The position numbers and the translations under genes were made by a program. A stretch of DNA of 64,000 nucleotides from Unio delphinus (lineage: Eukaryota > Mollusca > Bivalvia > Unionida > Unionidae), in NCBI GenBank assembly GCA_029339505.1, contig JAQISU010000069.1, forward strand, positions 9,202,001-9,266,000, given 5' to 3'. A model generated the notes under the pieces. That model worked only from the letters and a program-made list of their open reading frames with translations. It was not told the DNA's origin and ran no database searches. Shown here in pieces: positions 9,661 through 20,348 of this stretch (positions within the stretch are counted from its first letter, which is position 1; each line of letters begins with the position of its first letter).

Positions 9661-10155
9661 ATGAACCAAGAATTCAGACAACACCCTGTGATCACAAATT
9701 ATGAAGCATCCAGTGATGGTGTTGTAAGAAACCGCAGACTGAAGAAACCATTTGGTTCTGTGAATAATCAAGGGTACTTGATGTTTACTGTTGGCGGGAA
9801 GAAGAGATATCTCAATCATCGTTTCGTGTATGAGTGTTTTTATGGATTGATCGAGGATGATTCTGTCATTGATCACAAGGATTCTAATCCGAAAAACAAT
9901 TCTTTATCAAATCTGCAGGCTATCACACAAAGTGAGAATACCAAACGAGGAAAGACTGGCATTTGCTCAAAAAAAGCGAGACCTGTGAAATCTTTGAATA
10001 CGATAACTAACGAAGAAAAAATATTTCAATCAATGAATGAAGCCGGTAGGCACTTCGATATTTGTAGAGCCTCAGTACGATATGTTGCAGAGGGGATTTA
10101 TCGATCTGCGATTTCAAAGGGGACTGGACAGAAAATTCGATTTAGTTATGTCTAA
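9661..10155 (+). CDS. NUMOD4/HNH endonuclease-like protein
   Basis: 164 residues. The N-terminal ITNYEASSDGVVRNRR fits a NUMOD4-like motif. The core HRFVYECF...VIDHKDSNPKNNSLSNLQ is an HNH (HNH_3-type) nuclease with His of the DH pair and downstream Asn. The C-terminal part (VKSLNTITNEEKIFQSMNEA) looks like a NUMOD1-type DNA-binding repeat. Such proteins are usually homing endonucleases of phages and large DNA viruses. It starts 14 bases after the Cys-rich gene. The homologue in C is at 27109-27600. Confidence 0.75.
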   Translation: MNQEFRQHPVITNYEASSDGVVRNRRLKKPFGSVNNQGYLMFTVGGKKRYLNHRFVYECFYGLIEDDSVIDHKDSNPKNNSLSNLQAITQSENTKRGKTGICSKKARPVKSLNTITNEEKIFQSMNEAGRHFDICRASVRYVAEGIYRSAISKGTGQKIRFSYV

Positions 10156-10199
10156 TGCATCATATTTTTCATTTAGAAATATATCATTATTATAGAATA

Positions 10200-10560
10200 A
10201 TGAATTCTGAAAACATGAAAAGCATCATATCCGAGATTTCAAAATTGAAAAGTTGGGATATATATTGAACTATCAGATGGGTTAAATCCTGATCAAATCA
10301 TGTCTGATTTTCAGGATATAGAATACGGAGTTAGCACTAACAAGTATATGCTACCAAAGAAGTATGCGCTCATCAAAAGAATTCAGAATTCTATTCGGGA
10401 CTCTCTCGCATTTTCCAGTGACGTAAGTGTGTTCGCTCCGTTGTATACCATCGTAGAACGAATACGAAAATAATTGGGGTACGAATACGAATTGAAAAAG
10501 GAGGTTAATTCTAAAGTTAGAAACCTACGAGCGTTAATTCAAGAAAATGAACAATTTTGA
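10200..10560 (+). pseudogene. Unknown small conserved protein, broken
   Basis: Homologue of 1043-1399. A 4-base (ATAT) insertion near 10262 shifts the frame, and TAA at 10471-10473 stands where copy C has GAA. Confidence 0.65.
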
Positions 10561-10838
10561 CCGTGACCGATTTTCAAGAGAGATTTTAATTGTGACCGAC
10601 CCTCAGAGAGATTTTCATTTTTTTTTAGCATTGTTTGATTGAAAACAACAAAATCGATGGTTGGTTTAGTCGATACGACTGTTCAGATTGATCAATAGAA
10701 AAGTGTGGAAAGGGTGAAATTCCTTATAAAATAAATAATATCACCCTTTCCACATCACTGATAACGCCCTTAAAGGACATCTACGTTGGTGTTAAAAATC
10801 ATCCGAAGTGTTGAATTAACTGAAAATTGTTTTACAAT
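10561..10838. other. Intergenic spacer
   Basis: No gene. It contains a stem-forming pair AAAGGGTGAAATT/AATATCACCCTTT around 10708-10750 and short palindromic words. Copy C has a comparable hairpin with different sequence at about 28152-28205 (GGGGAAA...TTTCCCC), so the structure rather than the sequence seems kept. Confidence 0.45.
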
Positions 10839-10864
10839 TGAAAAATTGTTTGCGATTTCAAATA

Positions 10865-11917
10865 ATGGTCAATGAAGCATTAACGACCCAATTGGCTCGT
10901 GAACGACTTGATGCAATCAAGAAATTTATACCAATTCGCGACTCTGTAAGAAATAAACTGCAGCAACGACAGAGTTTACAAACGGATTTAGCTGTGGGAT
11001 CCGAAGAATTGTTTAAACCAGTAACCACAGCAACGAAACAGATAGTGTCAACAATCTCTGAAGAAGGAAAAAAACAAGAAGAGTCTTTTCTTCCTGTGTT
11101 AGAAAAAATAGCAAAAAGAACTAAACAAACAAAAAAATCATTGAAAACACTTCCTCAGGATATATCAACCGCTTCAGAACAACAACGAGAACTTCAAGAA
11201 GATATCCCCCCACCCGAATTTCAAGAAGAAGGGGAGGATACTACTAGTGGACGAGTTGCATTCAATGAAAAACTTCTTCCCGGTAAATTAGATGAATTGA
11301 GAAATAAAACATATGATTCTATGGAAAAATTAGCCGAATTTGTCACTAGGAGTTTTCATCAGAGAAGAAAATATATTCACGGTGATTATAATCTTCCCCC
11401 TAAAAAGATTGGTATAGGGGGTGATATCGTATACTATCAGGTTCATATCAAGCAAAAGGAGATGATAAAACATTTCAGGAGTATATGGCAGCAATAAAAA
11501 AAGCTGAATCATCTATAGGGGAGCAATCGGATACCGAATTTATTTAGACTACCAGAACAATCAAAATTTATTGATATAACACAATCCCCCCAACAGATGA
11601 AAATAACGAGAGAAGCTGATCATGAAAAAGGTGCAACCGGTATCACTGATAAAACCAAAAGATTTTCAAAAACAGGCAGTGGTTTAGTTGGAAACTCTTC
11701 GAGGGAAAATCCTTGGATTTCATGTCCTGGTAGTGTTCTCAGTGATATATCACGATTAGAAGTTCTTGTAGGAGGATTCCGAGCTGGAAACAACTCACTG
11801 GAAATAATTAATGAAGCATCTGATATCTGTAGACGTTTATTTCAAGGCGGTATCATAGATATCAGCACATATCGAGATTTCATTGGCGAGTTAGTGGAGA
11901 ATTATCACAGTAATTGA
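10865..11917 (+). pseudogene. MVNEAL-family protein, frameshifted
   Basis: The N-terminus matches copies A and C. The open part ends at 11497 after a frameshift in a short A run near 11455; another change is needed near 11545 to reach the C-terminal frame (about 11597-11917) carrying DISRLEVLVGGFRAGNN and TYRDFIGELVEN. The middle is unlike A. The C-terminal block holds an in-frame palindromic insert (about 11697-11723, AAATCC-TT-GGATTT) that is absent from A and present in C. Confidence 0.6.
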
Positions 11918-11921
11918 ATAA

Positions 11922-11966
11922 AAACGCTAGCGTTTCCAATTGAAAAATGGTTTCTGATTTCAAATA
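11922..11966 (+). promoter_or_regulatory. Palindrome AAACGCTAGCGTTT plus conserved leader
   Basis: The 14-base perfect palindrome at 11922-11935 is followed by the TTGAAAAATGG...TTTCAAATA leader that abuts the ATG at 11967. Copy C has the same arrangement at 29319-29363. Confidence 0.6.
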
Positions 11967-12419
11967 ATGATCATACACTACAATCATGATAAACCAACCC
12001 CCGTCTATGTAGTTAATTCACGGTTTCCAGTTTATAAAGCATACTATGGTGATGGTTTAGGTAATACCATTGCGGGGTTATTTGCAAGAATGGCTCCAAA
12101 AGTGATGCCGTTAGCTAAACAATTATCAATGAAAGCAATTGCTGTTATTCGTGATAAGGGTATTGGTGCTGTTGGAGATCTTGCTGGGAAAGCGTTTTCA
12201 GCCGCGAAGAATAAAATAACATCATTAGTGAGACGAAAAAAGAAACCGGTACCATTGCCATCTACAGCAGAAATGCCTGCAAGTGTTAGTAAAATAATAA
12301 ATAACGCAGTAGATGAAAAACTAACATCATTGGTGACTCCCTTGATAAATCAAGGGGACCAAAATAACATGATAGCAAACATGATAGCAGGAAGTGGCTT
12401 TAAAAAAACACGACGATGA
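11967..12419 (+). CDS. pVI-like membrane-active minor capsid/core protein
   Basis: 150 residues, open, same organisation as 2673-3104: glycine turn YYGDGLGN, amphipathic helix, RRKKK basic cluster and GSGFKK tail. Compared with A it has a few extra residues (TPLINQ) before the tail. It is followed by an AAATCGCGATTT palindrome and then the capsid gene. Confidence 0.55.
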   Translation: MIIHYNHDKPTPVYVVNSRFPVYKAYYGDGLGNTIAGLFARMAPKVMPLAKQLSMKAIAVIRDKGIGAVGDLAGKAFSAAKNKITSLVRRKKKPVPLPSTAEMPASVSKIINNAVDEKLTSLVTPLINQGDQNNMIANMIAGSGFKKTRR

Positions 12420-12459
12420 AATGGAAAATCGCGATTTAGACTCTGATAAATAGAATAAA

Positions 12460-13923
12460 ATGTTCAAAAGGTCACCCGATCCAGCATTTGATACGGATGC
12501 CCCAGTTCTCAAGAATGATTCTGTACGCGATTTTCAATTTTATTATTATCACGCAGTACAACCAGATCTTCGATCGCGAATAGAACTTCAAGTTCATGAT
12601 ACCAGTAAATATTTTCTACCGTGTGAGGCATTTATTGAAGTAGAAGGAGAACTTGTAACAAATGTTGCAGCTGATACCCCATATGACAATAACGCAAATG
12701 TCCGAGTTGGTTTTGTTAATAACGGCATAATGGCGTTATTTTAAAGCGCTAGATATCTCATTGATGGAAAAGAAATTGAATCTATTGACCGTGAAGTTGA
12801 TGTGGCCACAACAATCATAGGGTTAGCGAGATATTCTGATGATTATACAAGATCAGCTGGTCCATCTATGATGTTTGCAAAGGATACCTCTAATAACGCT
12901 GATCACCTTGAATTCATTAAAGTGTTAACAGCAAGAGATAATGCAGAAGCCGATCAACAGGAAGCAGCTAATCCAGAACGTCGAACTAGACCCGGAGCTG
13001 CGTTTGATATTCTCGGAGGCGTTAATGGTAATCTCAATTTAGGATTTGCAACACGCGTAGCAACGTTGCATGGACAGCGTCGACGATTTTCATGTGCGAT
13101 TCCACTGCATCATATTTTCGGATTCTGTAGAAACGTCCGAAAAGTTATTTATGGAGCCAAACACACAGTAGCGCTTGTACGAAAGGGTACTGATGATGAT
13201 GCAAACTGGCGTAATGCTGGGGTTGCTCCCGGTAAAGTCATTTTAACAAAACTATCATTGTGGATGCCAGTATTAACTCCATCAATCACCGAAGAACAAC
13301 GACTACTATCATTTATGGACCAAGGAGGAAAGTCGTTGTTAAGTTGGTTATCAGTGACCACGGATATTAAACAAGACAGTGTTGATGGTACATTCACATG
13401 GCACCTGGCATCAAAACAAGGTGTTTCAGCTCCACGTCATATATTCGTAGCGTTACAGAATAATGCGCGAGTTGGTAATCAAGAACGAAGCCATATGATA
13501 TTTGATCAGTTAGGTGTTAATGAAGTCTCGCTGAGAATAAACGGACAGCAGGAACCATCCGAGGATATACAACTTGATTACGGTCAGAATCATATTGCAC
13601 GCGTGTATCATAACCTATTGTCATATATGTCACGTGATCTAAATGTGAATACTGGTTTGCAAATATCACAATTAGATTTCAAAAGCCTCTATCCGATATA
13701 TTACTTTTCGCTGGAACATCTTGATTTAACAAGACAATCTGTCGTTGATATACACTTTAGAGCCCGTGTAACCCGTCCGACTGGTCCACCAGTTGGTGGG
13801 GTACCTCCTATCCTTATCCCGAATTATAGAGCGGTTGCTGTCATTCTCAGTGATAAATCAATGCTACTTGAAGGTGTTGGTGGAAGAATGAGAGTGGTAG
13901 ATGCACCAGTGGAAAACATGTAA
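12460..13923 (+). pseudogene. Double-jelly-roll major capsid protein, one nonsense codon
   Basis: The best-preserved capsid copy: one frame over 488 codons with a single TAA at 12742-12744 replacing the GAA found in A and C. Conserved blocks are as in A. The loop around residues 145-175 differs between copies (A and B similar, C quite different), which fits a surface-exposed loop. Confidence 0.75.
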
Positions 13924-13951
13924 ACGATTTAGAATCAATCTATTATGTATA

Positions 13952-14411
13952 ATGTCATTTAGTAATATTAGTGTTGCGTTAACTCCCGGTCAATTAAAAA
14001 AATTGCAATCCAAATCAGCTAAGCAATGTGGAACCACAATCACGTTGAAACCCAACCAAATGACTGGTGGTGCAAATAAACTATCGCTGACAACTCGTCA
14101 GGTGAAACATTTCAATGATGCACTAGTAGCAAAAAATGGTGTTCAGATTACTCTCTCTGCGGCTGCTATCAAAAATATGATTAAAACAGGCGGTATATTT
14201 CCGTTGTTAGCTGCGATTCCTGCATTGATTGCAGCAGCAGCCCCAGCGGTGGCTAAAGCGGCAGCGTTAGGAGCCGTTGGTATTGCAGCAGGAATGGCAC
14301 TAAAGAAAGCAACTGGGAAAGGATATAAAAAAAGGTAAAGGGTCTAAGACTACCAGGAACCCCGTATTCGTGGTACAGCGGAAAAGGTCTAAGACTAGGA
14401 CCGGTTTACTA
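13952..14411 (+). pseudogene. pX-like hydrophobic core protein, 3' frameshift
   Basis: Open to 14338 with the same domains as 4801-5295, including the GGIFPLLAAIPALIAAAAPA hydrophobic stretch. In an A7 tract (about 14326-14332) one A is missing relative to C, so the LRLPGTPYSWYS tail repeats (14340-14411) fall out of frame. Confidence 0.6.
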
Positions 14412-14423
14412 GTTGAGGAACCG

Positions 14424-14856
14424 ATGGTTCCTATGTCCAATTTTGATTTAATTGATGCTGCTAAAAAACTCGCCATAAAAAAACTTCAGAGGTGTCTTTA
14501 TGAAAGATCAATTACCGACACAACCCAACAGCGTTGAAACCGGTATCACTAATCTCGATAACAGCACCGGACCTGGTACTCACTGGGTTGCATACGCTAT
14601 TGATCCACGTGGGATTGTCTATTTTGATTCATATGGATTAGCACCGCCGAAGGAATTCATGCGTTATATAAAAACCCTTCCAATGAAGACTTGGTATTCT
14701 ACGCTACCAACACAACAAATGAATGATCCACCAATATGCGGCAGCGAAGTATTAAATGTTCTTGATGCTATTTCTAACTCCTTGGGTAACCCAAGAGGGA
14801 AACCACCTCATATTGTCGTGAATGAATACACTAGCAATCGCTGGCGAAAATCGTAG
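14424..14856 (+). pseudogene. Adenain-like protease, one homopolymer frameshift
   Basis: The catalytic region (GTHWVAY, YFDSYG, PPICGSE) is open from 14500 to 14856. The N-terminus starting at ATG 14424 or 14433 is in a different frame because of an A7 run at about 14476-14482 that is A4-A5 in A and C. The C-terminus also differs: a palindrome-containing insertion (GAAAATC-GTA-GATTTTTC, about 14847-14865) replaces the FLERERVLQ end seen in A and C. Confidence 0.7.
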
Positions 14857-14899
14857 ATTTTTCAACGAAACGATTTTAGAGAGAGAGTTTTACAATAAT

Positions 14900-15847
14900 A
14901 TGATTGATATTTGGGGAAGACCTCTGAAACCTAAGCCCGATGGCACTGCACCACCTGATTCTGTCAAGGATATAAAAAAAATAATTGAAGATGAAATCGC
15001 TGAGACGTTAAATTTAACAAATGTTGATCCCAATGAAATAGTTGTATTTCAAGACAAACAGGGTAAATTGAAAACTAGTGATGTGTCGTTGGATGATATT
15101 TTAGTTAAACAACGAAACGCAATCGAGAATACTATCGCGCTATTTTCCGATCAGGGTAAATTGAAAACTAGTGATGTGTCGTTGGATGATATTTTAGTTA
15201 AACAACGAAACACAGTCGAGAATACTATCGCGCTATTTTCCGATCAGGGTAAACTCAAACCGGGTGTACTCGTTTCGACGATTACAGATCGATTAAAAAT
15301 TCTCAGCGATGAGTTAAACAATTCTGTGTTTGTACTAAAAACACTTGAATCTAGAATTGAAGAAAACGGAAAACAGTTTACATCATTTCGTAGAAATATC
15401 ATTGATAAATTTATTGGAACCCCGTTAGATAAAATTGAAATAAAACTCCCTGATATTAAAAAATCCATCGATGAGACGAAAAACTTCATTGAAGCCATCA
15501 AAGGTGATTTTTCGAGGATGATAACAATCATTGAAAAAACAAAAATTCCTCATGAGAAAACCAACAACGTCGTGTACACAATCCAACACGGATCATTTGA
15601 GTGGACACCTACAAACAACAAATTAGATATCACTGCAACCGTTAAAGGTATTTATCGATTAACACTAGTAACACCATTGACTCAATTTAATATATCATCG
15701 TCGAGTTCATCCGGGGTCAATAATACGATTTCAACGATCATCGACAAGGATACAACTGAAAGGTTCACTATAACAGCTACTGATAAAAATTTGATTGGGG
15801 TTTCAGCAACCTGGTATGTGGAATTCGTAGCGGATTTAAGTAAATAA
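14900..15847 (+). CDS. Spike/fibre-like coiled-coil protein
   Basis: 315 residues from MIDIWGRPLKPKPD, very similar to copy A, including the doubled 31-residue shaft unit and the C-terminal beta-rich head (WYVEFVADLSK). The start is set by homology; the frame is open further upstream to 14822. It has no stop, so together with the penton it is among the intact structural genes of copy B. Confidence 0.5.
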   Translation: MIDIWGRPLKPKPDGTAPPDSVKDIKKIIEDEIAETLNLTNVDPNEIVVFQDKQGKLKTSDVSLDDILVKQRNAIENTIALFSDQGKLKTSDVSLDDILVKQRNTVENTIALFSDQGKLKPGVLVSTITDRLKILSDELNNSVFVLKTLESRIEENGKQFTSFRRNIIDKFIGTPLDKIEIKLPDIKKSIDETKNFIEAIKGDFSRMITIIEKTKIPHEKTNNVVYTIQHGSFEWTPTNNKLDITATVKGIYRLTLVTPLTQFNISSSSSSGVNNTISTIIDKDTTERFTITATDKNLIGVSATWYVEFVADLSK

Positions 15848-15923
15848 AGCCACTAGTGGTTTCAACTGAAAGGAAAATCCTTCGAATTTCACAATTGAAA
15901 ATGCTAGCGTTTTTAAAATAAAA

Positions 15924-16469
15924 ATGATTTCATCAACGCAATGTCGCTATTATCAGGTCAGAGAATTTCAAACTAGACTCAAAACCCTCGCCGAGGAGTA
16001 TCAAATAAACATAAAAAAATACCGACGAAGAATCACCGCGATTGATATTACTATGTACTCGGTGTGAAGCGTTCTCACTGGTGCCGGAATAATACTTGCA
16101 TCGGTTACAATGATTGCCCCGGTCGTAGTTCCAATTTGCATTTCTGCGGTGGCTACAATCGCGGGTATATCAACCGGGATAACAAAAAAGATATCATCAT
16201 GCAGCCAGAGTAAATTGCAAGATTACTTAATTCAATTTCATATTGTATCAACCGCGTACAAGCAATTATCCTCGATGATATCGTCGTCACTCGATAATAC
16301 AAATATATCAGATAGTGAGTTCTCAGCGATGCTCAGTATTTTTGATTCCGTGATATCAAAATTAGAGAGACAACAACAGTATAGCAACGATGACAACACC
16401 GATGGAATTAGAAAACACGAACCCAAAAACCAGAATGATATCAATAACATCAACGATATCAGATCCTGA
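15924..16469 (+). pseudogene. Two-helix membrane protein, one nonsense codon
   Basis: Homologue of 6756-7436. TGA at 16065-16067 stands where C has TCA, at the edge of the first hydrophobic segment. The hydrophobic IAPVVVPICISAVATIAGI segment and the helical C-terminus follow. The 3' end lies in a region duplicated with the penton start. Confidence 0.5.
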
Positions 16470-16640
16470 GTTCTCAGTGATGGTCAGTATTGTTCATTCC
16501 ACGATGTCAAAATTAGAGCGACAACAACAGTATAGCAACGATGACAACACCGATAGAATTACTTCAACAAATAGTAGAAAACACAAACCCGGTACAAACA
16601 AGTATGATATCAATAACATCTACGAAACCTGAGTTTAGTG
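16323..16640 (+). repeat. Direct duplication of membrane-gene 3' end/penton 5' end
   Basis: The stretch with GAGTTCTCAG...ATGTCAAAATTAGAG...GATGACAACACCGAT occurs twice (about 16317-16460 and 16468-16600). It makes a second, vestigial penton-like start at 16390 (MTTPMELENTNP) upstream of the real one at 16541. The same duplication is in C (about 34259-34500) but not in A. Confidence 0.75.
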
Positions 16641-17917
16641 TAGATTTCCCTAGCCCAGTCCCCGTGAAGGAGATAGCGCTTGCAAAACTACGAGTGTATC
16701 ACAGTTGGCCTAATATCAGATCAAAATCATTTGGTGGTCAACAACCGAATAATTCACTGGTGTTCACGTATAAGAATAAAGAAGACGGAACTCCAGACTG
16801 GAACGTCGTTTCAATACCAACCGGATCATATCAAATTGAACAAATCAATAATGAATTCGCGCGTAGAATAAAATCGATTACTGGAGTAGAGTCAAAAATC
16901 GCTATAACTGTTCCTGAACCGATGTTATCACCCGCAATTGAGATAAGCACAGAAGGATACGTCGTAGATATCTATCAGAGTTCTATTAGAACCGTACTAG
17001 GATGGCCTGAATTACCACCCGGGGGAAAAACCGTTGATATACCCGAACCACATAAAACTGATTATATCACCGACGTGATAAAACCTAATAATCCAATAAA
17101 GAGTTATGAAGATCACATAATCACTATAGATTTCTTTGGTCTCGGATACCAATCAACTGGAAACGAGAAGCCAGGGGAGAGAATAGAGGGATATCATTTT
17201 GTTAACGAACCTAGAATCGTTGAAAATTTCAAAGCAATGAATAATGATTTTTCACTGTTGTTAATATCCCTTAAATCCGGCTCTCTCACCCGAGATGAAT
17301 TTATCAGCGTCGTAGAAACATGCAATAAAATTATCGACGATATGGAAACATTTAATTTGAAAATTATTCAGGGTATATTAGATGACGATAATCCCCTATC
17401 GAGAATACAGTTTGCAACAGACTATAAAATCCCCGTTAAGGATATTCCAACATTTAAACTACCAGGATATAACGTACCAGAACTAAAAAAACTTCTCAGT
17501 GATACCATCGATGTTGGTTTCAAAATAATTCATGATACATCGAAAAAACCAGCATCATCGGAAATAAAAATCCTCAAACATAATAATGACCCTGACGGTG
17601 GCGGCAGACATATCGCTCCGTTCAACGTGAATATTTCATCGGTGATTGCAATCAATTTAGTATGCGATGTTATAGAAGGAAGCTATCAAATTAATCTCGA
17701 GCAATCAAATCAAGCTCAGCAAGGATATATTCTATACTCATTTGCACCAATAGCCCCTCCTGGATTTTTAATAATTGAGTCTCCGGTGAATCCAGTCTAT
17801 ATGTGGTGTCATAATAATTCGTTAACGAGAATTAATTTCAAACTCACAGACCAGTCCAATAATCTGATTGATTTACAAGATGAGGTGTTAGCGATTAGTC
17901 TGTTTGTAAAGTCCTAA
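16541..17917 (+). CDS. Penton-like minor capsid protein (intact)
   Basis: 458 residues, fully open. N-terminal blocks: PVPVKEIALAKLRVYHSWPN, IPTGSYQIEQINNEFARRI and SSIRTVLGWPELPPG. A charged helical middle domain (about 170-360) precedes the C-terminal beta domain NNDPDGGGRHIAPFNVN, CDVIEGSYQINL and CHNNSLTRINFKLTDQ. The arrangement fits Polinton/adintovirus penton proteins that close the capsid vertices. It follows the membrane gene and is the last gene before the terminal repeat. The middle domain is replaced in copy C. Confidence 0.7.
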   Translation: MTTPIELLQQIVENTNPVQTSMISITSTKPEFSVDFPSPVPVKEIALAKLRVYHSWPNIRSKSFGGQQPNNSLVFTYKNKEDGTPDWNVVSIPTGSYQIEQINNEFARRIKSITGVESKIAITVPEPMLSPAIEISTEGYVVDIYQSSIRTVLGWPELPPGGKTVDIPEPHKTDYITDVIKPNNPIKSYEDHIITIDFFGLGYQSTGNEKPGERIEGYHFVNEPRIVENFKAMNNDFSLLLISLKSGSLTRDEFISVVETCNKIIDDMETFNLKIIQGILDDDNPLSRIQFATDYKIPVKDIPTFKLPGYNVPELKKLLSDTIDVGFKIIHDTSKKPASSEIKILKHNNDPDGGGRHIAPFNVNISSVIAINLVCDVIEGSYQINLEQSNQAQQGYILYSFAPIAPPGFLIIESPVNPVYMWCHNNSLTRINFKLTDQSNNLIDLQDEVLAISLFVKS

Positions 17918-17997
17918 GGACTTTCATCTTAGTGATTTTCATCGTAAAGACTCGATCAAATATTCGGTTAAATCATTTATTATTTTTGTTAACCTGT

Positions 17998-18262
17998 AGC
18001 AGCAGAGAGGGTGAGTGACAACGACGTTGCGACCAAAATTAATTGAAAAATCGTAAAAGTCTCCGTTTTCATTTTTTTAGTTAAAATGAGTTTTCGTAGG
18101 GAAAGCTCATTAAGATTTCAATAAATTTTTTGTCTAAAAACGTTGTAGGGTTTGCCCCTGAGACATTTTTTTTGGTTAAAATGAGATCGTAGGAAGACTC
18201 GTTTTAATGATTCAATCAAAATTTTGTCTGAAAACGTTGTAGGATTCACCCTCTCTGCTGCT
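17998..18262. repeat. Right terminal inverted repeat of copy B
   Basis: 265 bp, beginning AGCAGCAGAGAGGGTGAGTG and ending TTCACCCTCTCTGCTGCT. Like the repeats of C it contains two copies of an internal unit with TTTTGTCTnAAAACGTTGTAGG and T-rich/GGTTAAAATGA words. It is longer than C's 228 bp. Confidence 0.9.
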
Positions 18263-20029
18263 ACATAGTATGTACATTCTATGTATTTACACATGTAATT
18301 TTGCGTCCACCCCTTTGCTGAAAATAGACTTGTCCAGAAACTGGAAGTAACCAAACAAGCAAGGTAGTATTTTACTCTGAAAATTTCTGTTTGAGAAAAC
18401 ACATGCAGTCTTCCTGGTCATAATACGTTTAAAATTATAAATCATTAAATTAAGTGACCAAGTTCTAAATTTTGAAAATTTAATTTACGTTTGTTTTTAA
18501 ACAAAACTGGAGGGTACAAACAAATGCTGATGTATATTCAGACTATAAGAAGAGCTATATGAAGGGAAAGAAATCAGTTTAGGAGCTTATGTAGATTGCC
18601 TTCAAAGTATTTATCAAATATTTACCAAAAGAATCCAAAAAACAGTCTTCATTACAAGATAACAATTTAGTACCGGTAGTAAGTAATATAAAACATTGTT
18701 TTGAAATGTGTCACTTTCATTTACTTTGCTCTGTTTTAGCTATGACTGCCATGACAAAAATGAATTTTTGTATTTACTCATATTTCAAAACTCTTGTGAT
18801 CTTAAAAATATAGTAACCAAATTTCTCTTTGGAAGCCATCCATGGTGATCATGACCAGTGTACCTACATGCATTTCCCAAACTTTGTTCAAGCTCATATT
18901 TATCCAATACTGCATTTACTCCATATGAGTGATTTAGCCATACATGTAGCCAAATTTGGATTTCTAAGAGATATTACTGTAGGTTATACAAAACAAAAAC
19001 ATTGCATGCAATGGCCAACAATGTTATAAGCTTACATTTACACAACAGTAGGGAATGAAACACTGAGGAGGATGGCCAAATATGGCTAATTATAGAACTT
19101 TTAAACTCTAACAGCCATACATGCAGCTGTTTTGAAAAGCTGTTGCTGACACTAGCCAAATTTTGCTAAAAGGTCATTAGTTGTGCACCAGCCTCTATGA
19201 GCCTGGCAACAGGAATCCTTAGCCAAATTTTGACTAAGGATACATTAATCTAAGTTTTGGTTTCTGCCTAAAGGTCATACAATACATCATGGAAAGGGAC
19301 AATACTGCAGTTAGCCAAATTTTGGCTAATCATAGTTACCTAGAGTTTGATCTTTTGCAGCCATACATGGAGGTTATACTAAAAGACACTAGCGAAATTT
19401 TGGCTAATTTTTCCAAAATTTGGTTCCTACCTAAGGGTGTGAAGAACAACTTTGTAGGAATTAGCCAAATTTTGGCTAATTTAAAACCTGCCTAGCCCCT
19501 CCAATATAGTCAAGCTATTGAATAGCGATAGACCATATATTGATCAAAAGCACTTCCAAGAATATTATTATATGCCTTTTCTACTTTGGGTTAATAGATT
19601 TTAGCCCACAGCAGAGGCCTGATTTGAGTAAATGGAAAAGCTCAAGTGAAATCGGAAGCTGTTAAATGATGAAATGCTTGTATTAACGATGTTTACTTTT
19701 AAACTCATTTATAGTTGAAATCCATGTTCGCCCTGCATTCAAAGTAATTTTCAGGTCGGTTACACTGGTCAACAGTGAAATCATTACTGACTTGAAAAGG
19801 CCCTAATCTGTAGTATTTTGGTGTGCCGAACACGAATATAACCATGAAATTTTTTTATTGGGTCTCGTTTTGAAGATATTCATATACCTCATTTTCTATG
19901 TTTCACTGTGTAAATTTCTCCAGTAGGACTGCAGCAACATCCGGAATAATGATGCAACATTGCATAATACCATCATGCTCATATTATCCACAGTTGATTG
20001 CATCATTTTCTGATGCAATGCAATACTAA
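18263..20029. other. Non-coding spacer between copies B and C
   Basis: No gene is supported. It contains a cluster of TAGCCAAATTTTGGCTA-like palindromes (separate entry) and an AT-rich remainder. Confidence 0.6.
18949..19482. repeat. Array of seven TAGCCAAATTTTGGCTA-type palindromes
   Basis: Near 18949, 19074, 19155, 19218, 19312, 19394 and 19460 the word TAGCCAAATTTTGGCTA recurs, complete at 19312 and 19460 and with one half decayed elsewhere. Spacing is about 65-125 bp. It could be a degenerate satellite or protein-binding cluster. Confidence 0.7.
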
Positions 20030-20170
20030 TGCCATGCGGCTGCTGAAGTAAGTTGACGTCAGCTGTGTACTATACATGTGTAGGCCTATTATACTAATGC
20101 CAGGCGGCTGCTGAAGCTGACGTAAGCAGTGTACTATATAAAGCCCAATCAGATAGGTTCAGCATTTAAA
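20030..20170 (+). promoter_or_regulatory. Duplicated promoter region with TATA box
   Basis: A block of about 65 bp (ACTAATGCCAGGCGGCTGCTGAAG...GACGT...GTGTACTATA) occurs twice. The first copy carries TGACGTCA (a CRE-like palindrome), the second ends in TATATAA (20137-20143), about 115 bp upstream of the ATG at 20257. This fits the promoter of the gene interrupted by copy C. Confidence 0.6.
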
Positions 20171-20256
20171 ATATTTTAGACGTTGTGCAAGACAGTTCAA
20201 GCTAATGTTACATAAAATTGATTATTTTCTCCATTTACGTACAATAAAGAACAGTA

Positions 20257-20348
20257 ATGCCTCGAAAGTGTGTTAATACGGCGGACAATTTTTGCTATAT
20301 TTGTGGGGAAGTGACATTTGCCAACCAGAAGAAAAGTATCAATTCTCA
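20257..20348 (+). pseudogene. 5' part of a repetitive zinc-knuckle gene, split by copy C
   Basis: The ATG at 20257 opens MPRKCVNTADNFCYICGEVT, an N-terminus with CxxC-type cysteines that I recognise from a large uncharacterised, probably transposon-derived gene family of invertebrates. The frame is cut at 20348 by the left terminal repeat of copy C. The continuing part starts after the element at 36105, with VKKAYHLYFGCKVGDQ in the same family. The junction is exact at the duplicated TCTCA. Confidence 0.75.
20344..20348. repeat. Target site duplication (left), TCTCA
   Basis: TCTCA directly precedes the left terminal repeat and is repeated at 36100-36104 directly after the right one. With one base of ambiguity the duplication can be read as 6 bp (TTCTCA or TCTCAA), the size known for Polintons. 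Confidence 0.85.

Larger units (their letters stand above)
8860..18262 (+). mobile_element. Polinton/Maverick copy B (structural half)
   Basis: Begins inside the repeat-protein gene, exactly where copy A ends, and continues collinear with C from the divergent promoter region to a right terminal repeat ending at 18262. It retains the Cys-rich, HNH, capsid, protease, spike, membrane and penton genes. It lacks ATPase, PLA2, integrase and polymerase, which would lie left of the window if A inserted into B. Confidence 0.85.
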
